From NCBI GenBank assembly GCA_001784175.1, contig MFPR01000006.1:202226-266225 (forward strand): a DNA stretch of 64,000 bases. The letters are read 5' to 3'. The position numbers and the translations under genes are program-made. The stretch is from Candidatus Lindowbacteria bacterium RIFCSPLOWO2_12_FULL_62_27 (GTDB lineage: Bacteria; Lindowbacteria; 2-12-FULL-62-27). Below, piece after piece: positions 54,089-62,436 of the stretch (its first letter is position 1; each line of letters starts with the position of its first letter). The notes under the pieces were generated by a model. That model saw only the letters and a list, made by a program, of their open reading frames with translations. It was not told the DNA's origin and did not search any database.

Positions 54089-54487
54089 GTGAGCAAACCC
54101 ATTCGGGACGTGGACATTGAAACGGCCAACGGTAAAAAAACATGCGTTTCGGCTGTCCTCGACAGCGGGTCGTTCTATACGATCATTCGTCAGGATTGTT
54201 TGCCGCGCGGGGCCGTGGTCGAAACGTTGAAGGTCAAACAAAAATTTGGAACGGCAAAACGGCGCGGCGGCAAACTTGTTGTGACCGCGGTTGTGTATTT
54301 AAAAATGCGCGTTGAAGGCCGCTGGATCAGTGACGAGGCGAAGGTCGCCCCCGACTTGGGGTCGGAGATGTTGATCGGCGCCAAAACCATGCAAGCCTGG
54401 GACATCACCATCAAAAACAAAAATGGCCGCACAACCATCCATGTCGGGCATGACATGAACGACCCCGACATCCAGACGGTGCTGTGA
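54089..54487 (+). CDS. Retropepsin-like aspartic protease
   Basis: A GTG start gives 132 residues. AVLDSGSFYTIIRQDCLPRG contains the D-S-G active site of single-domain retropepsin-like proteases (Asp at about residue 26), and SEMLIGAKTMQAWDITIKNK is the family LIGA block near the C-terminus. As in retroviral proteases it would act as a dimer. It lies among repeats and gene fragments, and a truncated homologue lies at 49848. The cellular role of such bacterial proteins is unclear. Confidence 0.75.
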   Translation: MSKPIRDVDIETANGKKTCVSAVLDSGSFYTIIRQDCLPRGAVVETLKVKQKFGTAKRRGGKLVVTAVVYLKMRVEGRWISDEAKVAPDLGSEMLIGAKTMQAWDITIKNKNGRTTIHVGHDMNDPDIQTVL

Positions 54488-54567
54488 TGGCAAAGTCAAT
54501 ACGTCAAGGAATGGCACCGTCAGCGGAAAACTTAATAACTAAATGCCTGACACTGTTCTCCTGGTTT

Positions 54568-54890
54568 TGGAAACTGCCCCGGTTGATGACGATACGTCCG
54601 TTGCGCGACTCCCGAATCGATCCTATGTCGGTACACCCTTCGTGCGGATTTCCGTTCGCAGTGTGATCTGGATCACAATATATATGTGTAGTTATATAGG
54701 AGATATTCTGTCTAAACTTATAGACTTACTACGGAGAGCGGAAATAGTTGACATCTCGTTGAGAAACCCCATCAACTACGAAAAGACGCAAATTTTCGCG
54801 AAAACGCGCAAAAAACTCAAAAACTCAATACCTGGTACTGTCTTCTCCGCAGCCGGAAATAACTTCAATAACTTAATGCTTGACACCGTT
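54568..54890. repeat. Long dispersed repeat R2 (diverged, about 320 bp)
   Basis: It matches the middle of R1 and R3 from GAAACTGCCCCGG through the CRP-type palindrome (54662-54677), TATTCT, GGAAATAGTTGACA and TTTTCGCGAAAACGCG to a diverged end TTAATGCTTGACACC. It differs more from R1 and R3 than those do from each other. Confidence 0.75.
54662..54677. promoter_or_regulatory. CRP/FNR-type palindrome, copy 4
   Basis: TGTGATCTGGATCACA inside R2; TATTCT follows after 26 bp as in R1. Confidence 0.6.
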
Positions 54891-54896
54891 CGTCTG

Positions 54897-54917
54897 CCTC
54901 CCCCGCAAGGGGGGAGG
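54897..54917. repeat. Short G/C palindrome
   Basis: CCTCCCCC, GCAAG, GGGGGAGG, similar to the core hairpins around DUF559 and in the REP doublets. The 90 bp after it to R3 hold nothing I recognise. Confidence 0.5.
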
Positions 54918-55008
54918 AACAACTGCGGCCATGCGAAATTGAACAAAATCTACCACGCCAGTAGCGGTCTGCCGTCTATATGCGGAATCGCTGGACCGGC
55001 CAATTCTC

Positions 55009-55416
55009 CCTTGACTTTCGCTCTTCCTGCGGATATATTCAAGGGGTTGGGTCGGGGTGGCAAGTCCTGCAGGATCAGGACTCATGAATAGGTTCCATGC
55101 GCAGGAAACTGCCCCGGTTGATGACGATACGTCTGTTGTGCGACTCCCGAATCTGGCCTATGTCTGTACACCCTTCGTACGTAATTCCGGCCGCCGTGTG
55201 ATCTGGGTCACACAACATATTTGTATATATACAGGGGGTATTCTGTCCAAACTTAAAGACTTATTGCGGAGGGCGGAAATAGTTGACACCTCGTCCAGGA
55301 AACAACATCAACTACGAAAAGACGCAAATTTTCGCGAAAACGCGCAAAAACTCTCTATGAAATCTTTCCGCGATCATTCGCCGATTCAAAACTTTAATAA
55401 CTTAATGCCTGACCCC
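55009..55416. repeat. Long dispersed repeat R3, leading into the giant gene
   Basis: Nearly identical to R1. It holds a CRP-type palindrome (55197-55212) and TATTCT 26 bp later. Its 3' end, TTAATGCCTGACCCC, supplies the ATG used at 55405 for the giant protein. Confidence 0.85.
55197..55212. promoter_or_regulatory. CRP/FNR-type palindrome, copy 5
   Basis: TGTGATCTGGGTCACA in R3, one base off perfect symmetry, about 190 bp before the giant gene. Confidence 0.6.
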
Positions 55417-58400
55417 AGTCTTCTACCCCAGTCTTCCCTGTTTTTCGCCGATTCGCCGTTTCTCCGTCTCGCCGTTTCGATCTTTATAGCCCTCTTCCCA
55501 CTTTTCAATCCCGAAGCACACGCCGCACCCAACGACACCACCGCCGACGCCGTGTGGGGCCAGCCGAATTTTGGCGATTCGACCGTAAATAACGGCGGCA
55601 TCTCGGCAAACAGCCTGCTATATCCGCGCGGCGGCGCATTTGATGCCCAAGGGCGTCTGTACGGCGCCGATCAGGGTAACAGCCGCATCCTGATCTACAA
55701 CGGTCCGGCATCGGGTGACACGACGGCCGACACCGTCTTGGGCCAGCCGGGATTCACAACGAACACCCAAAATAACGGCGGCGTCTCGGCAAACAGCCTG
55801 GCCAATCCAGATGGCGTCGCATTCGATGCCCAAGGGCGTCTATACGTCGGCGATAGGATCAACAACCGCGTCCTGATCTACGACGATCCGGCATCGGGTG
55901 ACACGACGGCCGACACCGTCTTGGGCCAGCCGGGATTTGCAACGAACACATTCAATATCGGCGGCATATCGGCAAACACCCTGTACGAACCGTATAATGT
56001 CGAAGTCGATGCCCAAGGGCGTCTCTACGTCGCCGATTTGAGTAACCATCGCGTCCTGATCTACGACAATCCGGCGTCGGGCGACACGACGGCCGACACC
56101 GTATTGGGCCAGCCGGGATTCGCAACGAACACCGCCAATAACGGCGGCATATCGCCAAACAGCCTGAACAGTCCGTATGGCGTCGAAGTCGATGCCCAAG
56201 GGCGTCTGTACGGCGCCGATCAGGGTAACAGCCGCATCCTGATCTACAACGGTCCGGCATCGGGTGACACGACGGCCGACACCGTATTGGGCCAGCCGGG
56301 ATTCACAACGAACACATTCGATATCGGCGGCATATCGGCAAACGGCATGTACAATCCGACTGGCGTCGAAGTCGATGCCCAAGGGCGTCTCTACGTCGCC
56401 GATTACTCCAACCATCGCATCCTGCGCTTCGACACAGCCCCGCCGCCCCCTCCCTACGCCGGCCCGAAATGGTACGTGAATGACACGTCGACCAGCGGCG
56501 ACTCGTACACGTACGCGGTCGGCAGTGACGCCAACGAGGGGAGCGCATCATTGCCGTTCCGCACGATCATCCGCGCGATCAACGCCGCCTCATCCGGCGA
56601 CACCATCTACATCGACGCCGGACTCTATGACTCGTATGTCGTCATCAGCGCCACCGAGACGGCGGGCGTCAACATCACCAAGGACTCGATCGCGCTCATC
56701 GGCAAGGACTCGGCGTCCACCATCATCGATCCCCCGGGGGCGAAGACGCTGACGGGACTCTACGGCATCTACGCCGACACGCAGACGGGACTCACGATCA
56801 AAAACCTCGGCGTGACGGGGGCGTATGACGGGATTCGCTTCGATAACGTCGATCGGTCCACAGTTTCCGGTGACAGTTGCAGTTCGAACGGCGAATACGG
56901 CGTCTATCTGTTCAACGGATCGGAAACGAACACCCTCAGCAACAACATCGCCAATTCCAATTCGTCCATCGGGTTTCTCGTTTCCGGATCCAACCACAAC
57001 ACCGTCAACAACAACATCGCCAATTCCAACTCCAATGCCGGAATCAATTTCTCGTCCAGTTCCTACGACACCGCAAGCAACAACACCGCCAACCTGAACG
57101 GATTTGCCGGGATCGATCTGAACGGCGGGTCCTATTACACCGTCACCGGCAACACTTCGGACACCAATTCTTCCCACGGCATCTATCTCGAAGGCGGGAC
57201 CAATAACAACACCGTTTCCAATAACACCGCCCGCGGCAACTCGACCACCGGCATCTACCTCAACGCGGCCGATACCAACACCCTTTCCGGCAACACCGCC
57301 GGCGTCAACGGCGACGGGATCAAGCTCTTGAACAGTCAGGCCAACACGCTGAGCTCCAATACGGCCAACTCGGACTCGTGGAACGGCATTGTTCTTTCGG
57401 GATCGAACCGCAATACCCTTGAAACCAACACCTGTCACTCCAACCTCGGCCCCGGCATTCTGCTCGTGGATACGTCGAAGTTCAATACGCTCCGCAACAA
57501 CACGGCCGAAACGAACACCGGCGCCGGAATCAAAGTCCTGAACAGCTCATCCGACACCCTGAGCGGCAACACGAGCCGGTCGAACACCCTGTACGGCATT
57601 CACTTGGACGGGGCGGCGAATAACACCCTGACCAACAACACGGCCAATTTGAACGTGTCCATCGGGATTTATCTTTCCGGCGCTTCGGACACGAACACGG
57701 TGGACAGCAACGCGGCCAATTCGTGCGGCGACGGAATCAAAGTCTTGAACAGCCACGGCAACACGCTGAAGTCGAACACGGCCCAATCGGACACCTACAA
57801 CGGCATCGTCATCTCGGCGTCGAACGACAACACCGTGGAGAGCAACACGTGCAATCTGAACGCTCAGATCGGAATTCTGTTGGCGGACACCTCGAAACGC
57901 AATACCGTGCGGAACAATTCGGCCGACACCAACACGCAGGCGGGGATCAAGCTGACCGGCGCTTCGTCGGACGACACCGTCAGCGGCAACACGTGCCGGT
58001 CTAATCTCCAGCAGGGGATTCTTCTCGACATGGCCGACACCCACACGATTTCATCCAACACGGCCAATTCCAACGGGGACGGCATTAAACTCCTGAACAG
58101 CCACGGCAACACCGTCAGTTCCAACACGGCCCAATCGGATACCAACGGCATCGTGCTGTCGGGCGCGAACAACAATACGCTGGAGACCAACACCTGTTTC
58201 TCCAACCTGCAAATCGGGATTTTGCTGGCGGACACGTCGAAGTTCAACACGGTGCGGAACAACACAACCGAAACGAACACGTATGACGGCATCAAAGTCT
58301 CGGGCGCATCAAGCGACACGGTGGAGGGGAACACGACGCGGTGGAACACGCAGTACGGCATCTGGCTGGACGACACGTCGACGAACAACGTGGTGAAGAA

Positions 58401-61400
58401 CAACACGGTGACGCTGAACGCGAACATCGGGATTTACCTGTCGGACGGGTCGGACACGAACACGGTGGACAGCAACGCGGCCAATTCCAATTCGGACGGC
58501 ATCAAATTGTCGGACGCTCACGCAAATACGGTGGTGAACAACACGGCCAAATCGGATTCGTACAACGGCATCGCGCTCTCGGGCGCGAACCGAAACACGA
58601 TCGAGACGAACACATGTCAGTCCAATCTGCAGATCGGCATCCTGCTGGCGGACGGGTCGAGATACAACGTCATTTCGAACAACACGACGGACACGAACGC
58701 GCAATACGGGATCAAAGTGCTGGGGAGTTACTACGACACGGTGACGGACAACACGGCGCGCGAAAATCCGGTGCAGGGGATTCTGCTGGACGGGTCGGAG
58801 ACGAACTGGGTCGTGAGCAACACGGCGGTTTCGAACGGGGACGGGATCAAATTGCTGAACAGCCACGGCAATACGGTGCGTTCGAACACGGCGCGGTCGG
58901 ACACGTACAACGGGATTGTGCTCTCGGGCGCGAACGGCAACACGATCGAGACCAACACCTGCAACTCGAATCTGCAGGTTGGGATTCTGCTGGCGGACAC
59001 GTCGCGGTTCAACACGGTGTCGGGCAATGTGTCGGAGACGAACGCGTGGGACGGGATCAAGGTGTTTGGCAGTACGTTCGACACGTTGAGCGGGAACAGG
59101 GCGCGGTGGAACACGAACTACGGCATCTGGCTGGCCGACACGTCGACGAACCACGTGATCAGGAACAACACGGCGGCGCTGAATGCAGGCATCGGCATCT
59201 ACCTCTCGGAAGGCGCGGACACGAACGCGGTGGACAGCAACACGGCGAACTCGAACGGGGACGGGATCAAGGTCCTGCGCAGCCACGGCAATACGCTGAA
59301 GTCGAACACGGCCCAGTCGGACACCTACAACGGCATTGTGTTGTCGGGCGCCAACAACAATGTCTTGGAGACCAACATCTGTTTCTCGAACTTGCAAGTC
59401 GGAATTCTGCTGGCGGACACGTCGAAATACAATGTGGTGAGGAACAACACGACCGACACGAACACGCAATACGGGATTCGGCTGTTGAACAGTTCATACG
59501 ACACGGTGACGGGCAACACGGCGCGGTCCAACCCGCTGGTGGGCATCCATCTGGACGGGTCGGACACGAACGTGGTGAAGAGCAACACGGCCAATTCCAA
59601 CGGCGACGGGATCAAGCTGTTGAACAGCCACGGCAACACCGTCAGTTCCAACACGGCCCAATCGGACACCTACAACGGCATCGTGCTGTCGGGCGCGAAC
59701 AACAATACGCTGGAGACCAACACCTGTTTCTCCAACCTGCAAATCGGGATTTTGCTGGCGGACACGTCCAAGTTCAATACCGTGCGGAATAACACGACCG
59801 AAACGAACACGTATGACGGCATCAAAGTCTCGGGCTCATCAAGCGACACGGTGGAGGGGAACACGACGCGGTGGAACACGCAGTACGGCATCTGGCTGGC
59901 CGACACGTCGACGCTGAATGTGGTGAAGAACAACACGGTGACGCTGAACGCGAACATCGGGATTTACCTGTCGGACGGGTCGGACACGAACACGGTGGAC
60001 AGCAACACGGCCAATTCCAATTCGGACGGTATCAAAGTCCAGCGCAGCCATGGCAACACGCTGAAGTCGAACACGGCCCAATCGGACACCTACAACGGCA
60101 TCATCCTATCTGTCGCGAACAACACCCGTGTGGAAAGCAATACGATCAAATCCAACCTGCAAGTCGGCCTCCAGATCGCGGATATCTCCAATAATAATTT
60201 CTTCCGGAATAACACCGTTTCTTCCAATACCCAAATGGGCGTCAAGCTGTACAGTTCGGACTCGAACACCCTCACACAGAACGATATCAGCGGCAACGAC
60301 ACCGGCGTACGGATCGAAGGGACCTCTGCCGGCAACCTCATTACCAAAAACAACATCACCGGCAACAATGTAAACGGGGTTTATAACCAGGCCGGCCTCG
60401 CCCAGACGCTGACCCGTAACTGGTTCGGTTCCGCCGACTCGGTGACGGTCAAGAACAAGATCAGCGACACGGCGTCGGATTGGGATCCGTGGCGACTCGC
60501 CGCGGTCGACACGGCTGCCGGCGCCGACACGACCGCGCCGAAAGCGCCGGACACGGTGGCGGTGGTGAGCGCGGCGGGCGACTCGTCGGTGGGTTTGGAG
60601 TGGGCGGCGGTGACGGCGCTGGAGGAGTCGAACGGCGGCGCCGTGGGGTTGTCGGGGTATCGGGTGTACCGCAGTCTGACCAAAGACACGTCGTCGTGGA
60701 TCAAAATCGGCCAGACGGGGTCGGGGCAGATCCGGTTTCAGGATACGGATGCCGGGCTCAAGACATACTACTACCGCGTGACTGCGTTCGACGCGGCGGC
60801 GTTTGAGAACGAGTCGTTCTTCTCTGACTCCCAGCCGTCGGGCCAGGCGTGGTTTGGCCGGACCGCGTTTTACGTGAACGACGGCTCCACATCGGGCGAC
60901 AGTTTCACGTATGCGGCGGGTTCGGACACGACGGGCGAAGGCACGTCGGGCAAGCCGTTCGGCTCGCCGGCGAAGGCGATGCAGTACGTGACCGCCGGCG
61001 ACACGATCTGGCTGGACGCCGGCACGTACGGCGGCGACACGTGGGAGATGATTTCGGCGACAGAAACCGGCGCCGTGAATCTGGATACGGACAACTTGAC
61101 GCTGATCGGCAAGGATTCGGGGGCGACGGTGATTGATCCGCCGGGACTGGCGACCGGAATCTTCGGCATCTACGCCGACTCGCAGGCTGGCCTGATGATC
61201 AAAAATCTCGGCGTGACGGGCGCCTATGACGGGATTCATTTCCTGACGGTGACGTCGTCCCGGATCGAGAACGACAGCTCCGGGGCGTGCTTGAATGACG
61301 GTTTCTACTTGGAATCTTCGGACTCTAACACGCTGTCGAACAACATCTCCAATTTGAATTCGGCCAACGGGATCACGCTCTCGTACTGCACCGGCAACAC

Positions 61401-62436
61401 CGTGAGCGGCAACACGGCCAACTCGAACGCGTCGAACGGCATCAACCTGGCCGCTTCCCTGAGCAACACGCTGACCGGCAACACGGCCGACGGCAATTCG
61501 AGCCGGGGCATTATTCTGTCAACCGGATCGACCGGAAACCGCGTGACCGGAAACCGCGTGTTCTCGAACGCCTATGGCGTCAGTCTCGGGATCAACTCGA
61601 CCGGCAATCTCGTCGCGCGAAACGCCGCCAATTCGAATACGACCAACGGCATTTACATCCAGAGCGCGAACAACGTCGTGACGCAAAACGACGTCCGGCT
61701 CAACACCCAGTATCAGATCTATCTCACGTCGGCGGCGACCGGCGCCGTCGTCGAGAAAAACAATATCCAGCCGTCGGGCGGCACCGACAGCGGAGCGTAT
61801 GTTCAGGCGCCGACGACGGGACTCCAGACTTTCACCCGCAACTGGTGGGGATCTCTGGATTCGGTAACAATAAAGAAGAGTGTCGTCCAGACAGCCAACG
61901 CCGATTCGGTCATCTGGCAGCCATTCCGGCTGGCGCAGGTCGACACCGCCGCCGGCGCCGACACGACCGCGCCGAAAGCGCCGGACACGGTGGCCGTGAT
62001 CGGCGCGCCGTCGGACACGTCGATTATCGTCGAGTGGTCGGCGGTGAGCGCGCTGGAAGAGACGAACGGCGGCGCGACGGGGCTGTCGGGGTATCGGGTG
62101 TACCGGAGCGCCGTCAAAGACACGTCGTCCTGGGTGAAAGTGGCGCAGACGGCGTCGGGCGTGATCCGGTGGCAGGACACGGATGCCGGGATCGGGACCC
62201 GGTACTATTACCGCGTGACGGCATTCGACACCGCGACGCCGTTCGAGAACGAGTCGTTCTTCTCGGACAGCCAGCCCTTCGACGCCGCGATGTTTGGCCC
62301 TCAGATCAACTGGTACGTGAACGACGGCTCCACCGCCGGCGACAGTTACACGTATGCGGCGGAACCGACACCGCGTCCGGCAAGGGGTCCGCTTCGGCGC
62401 CGTTCAAGTCTCTCGCCAAAGTCATGCAATTCGTGA
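55405..62436 (+). CDS. Giant exported NHL / beta-helix / FN3 surface protein (N-terminal portion as read)
   Basis: I start at ATG 55405 (MPDPSLLPQSSLFFA), followed by a hydrophobic signal (LAVSIFIALFPLF) and cleavage near EAHA; the open frame extends back to 55057 through repeat R3 but is probably not translated. Five NHL repeats follow (residues about 44-345, exactly 61 residues apart). A WYVNDTSTSGDSYTY box leads into a long right-handed beta-helix (about 415-1665), an FN3-like domain (GADTTAPKAPDTV, about 1707-1812), a second WYVND box with beta-helix, and a second FN3. Shortly after the third WYVND box (near residue 2303) the frame ends out of phase, because one G seems to be missing near 62362. 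It is probably a surface adhesin or carbohydrate-binding protein. Confidence 0.8.
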   Translation: MPDPSLLPQSSLFFADSPFLRLAVSIFIALFPLFNPEAHAAPNDTTADAVWGQPNFGDSTVNNGGISANSLLYPRGGAFDAQGRLYGADQGNSRILIYNGPASGDTTADTVLGQPGFTTNTQNNGGVSANSLANPDGVAFDAQGRLYVGDRINNRVLIYDDPASGDTTADTVLGQPGFATNTFNIGGISANTLYEPYNVEVDAQGRLYVADLSNHRVLIYDNPASGDTTADTVLGQPGFATNTANNGGISPNSLNSPYGVEVDAQGRLYGADQGNSRILIYNGPASGDTTADTVLGQPGFTTNTFDIGGISANGMYNPTGVEVDAQGRLYVADYSNHRILRFDTAPPPPPYAGPKWYVNDTSTSGDSYTYAVGSDANEGSASLPFRTIIRAINAASSGDTIYIDAGLYDSYVVISATETAGVNITKDSIALIGKDSASTIIDPPGAKTLTGLYGIYADTQTGLTIKNLGVTGAYDGIRFDNVDRSTVSGDSCSSNGEYGVYLFNGSETNTLSNNIANSNSSIGFLVSGSNHNTVNNNIANSNSNAGINFSSSSYDTASNNTANLNGFAGIDLNGGSYYTVTGNTSDTNSSHGIYLEGGTNNNTVSNNTARGNSTTGIYLNAADTNTLSGNTAGVNGDGIKLLNSQANTLSSNTANSDSWNGIVLSGSNRNTLETNTCHSNLGPGILLVDTSKFNTLRNNTAETNTGAGIKVLNSSSDTLSGNTSRSNTLYGIHLDGAANNTLTNNTANLNVSIGIYLSGASDTNTVDSNAANSCGDGIKVLNSHGNTLKSNTAQSDTYNGIVISASNDNTVESNTCNLNAQIGILLADTSKRNTVRNNSADTNTQAGIKLTGASSDDTVSGNTCRSNLQQGILLDMADTHTISSNTANSNGDGIKLLNSHGNTVSSNTAQSDTNGIVLSGANNNTLETNTCFSNLQIGILLADTSKFNTVRNNTTETNTYDGIKVSGASSDTVEGNTTRWNTQYGIWLDDTSTNNVVKNNTVTLNANIGIYLSDGSDTNTVDSNAANSNSDGIKLSDAHANTVVNNTAKSDSYNGIALSGANRNTIETNTCQSNLQIGILLADGSRYNVISNNTTDTNAQYGIKVLGSYYDTVTDNTARENPVQGILLDGSETNWVVSNTAVSNGDGIKLLNSHGNTVRSNTARSDTYNGIVLSGANGNTIETNTCNSNLQVGILLADTSRFNTVSGNVSETNAWDGIKVFGSTFDTLSGNRARWNTNYGIWLADTSTNHVIRNNTAALNAGIGIYLSEGADTNAVDSNTANSNGDGIKVLRSHGNTLKSNTAQSDTYNGIVLSGANNNVLETNICFSNLQVGILLADTSKYNVVRNNTTDTNTQYGIRLLNSSYDTVTGNTARSNPLVGIHLDGSDTNVVKSNTANSNGDGIKLLNSHGNTVSSNTAQSDTYNGIVLSGANNNTLETNTCFSNLQIGILLADTSKFNTVRNNTTETNTYDGIKVSGSSSDTVEGNTTRWNTQYGIWLADTSTLNVVKNNTVTLNANIGIYLSDGSDTNTVDSNTANSNSDGIKVQRSHGNTLKSNTAQSDTYNGIILSVANNTRVESNTIKSNLQVGLQIADISNNNFFRNNTVSSNTQMGVKLYSSDSNTLTQNDISGNDTGVRIEGTSAGNLITKNNITGNNVNGVYNQAGLAQTLTRNWFGSADSVTVKNKISDTASDWDPWRLAAVDTAAGADTTAPKAPDTVAVVSAAGDSSVGLEWAAVTALEESNGGAVGLSGYRVYRSLTKDTSSWIKIGQTGSGQIRFQDTDAGLKTYYYRVTAFDAAAFENESFFSDSQPSGQAWFGRTAFYVNDGSTSGDSFTYAAGSDTTGEGTSGKPFGSPAKAMQYVTAGDTIWLDAGTYGGDTWEMISATETGAVNLDTDNLTLIGKDSGATVIDPPGLATGIFGIYADSQAGLMIKNLGVTGAYDGIHFLTVTSSRIENDSSGACLNDGFYLESSDSNTLSNNISNLNSANGITLSYCTGNTVSGNTANSNASNGINLAASLSNTLTGNTADGNSSRGIILSTGSTGNRVTGNRVFSNAYGVSLGINSTGNLVARNAANSNTTNGIYIQSANNVVTQNDVRLNTQYQIYLTSAATGAVVEKNNIQPSGGTDSGAYVQAPTTGLQTFTRNWWGSLDSVTIKKSVVQTANADSVIWQPFRLAQVDTAAGADTTAPKAPDTVAVIGAPSDTSIIVEWSAVSALEETNGGATGLSGYRVYRSAVKDTSSWVKVAQTASGVIRWQDTDAGIGTRYYYRVTAFDTATPFENESFFSDSQPFDAAMFGPQINWYVNDGSTAGDSYTYAAEPTPRPARGPLRRRSSLSPKSCNS
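55642..56440 (+). repeat. Five exact 183-bp NHL repeats
   Basis: GATGCCCAAGGGCGTCT starts at 55642, 55825, 56008, 56191 and 56374, a constant 183 bp (61 residues). Units 1 and 4 share GRLYGADQGNSRILIYNG. Such repeats form a beta-propeller; together with the less regular first unit they would make five or six blades. Confidence 0.85.
57313..60370 (+). repeat. 765-bp super-repeat in the beta-helix
   Basis: The marker GACGG-ATCAA (GDGIK) occurs at 57313, 57730, 58078, 58495, 58840, 59260, 59605 and 60025. The steps alternate 417-420 and 345-348 bp, so the true period is about 765 bp (255 residues), nearly four times. The stretch 58077-58500 is almost identical to 59604-60030. Confidence 0.85.

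Noticed and set aside
55057..55404. Upstream extension of the giant gene through repeat R3 (and the same frame in R1 and R2)
   Set aside because: The frame is open in all copies, but the changes between copies are not mainly synonymous, the segment holds a CRP-type box and a -10-like box, and a signal peptide begins only after 55405. I treat it as regulatory DNA.
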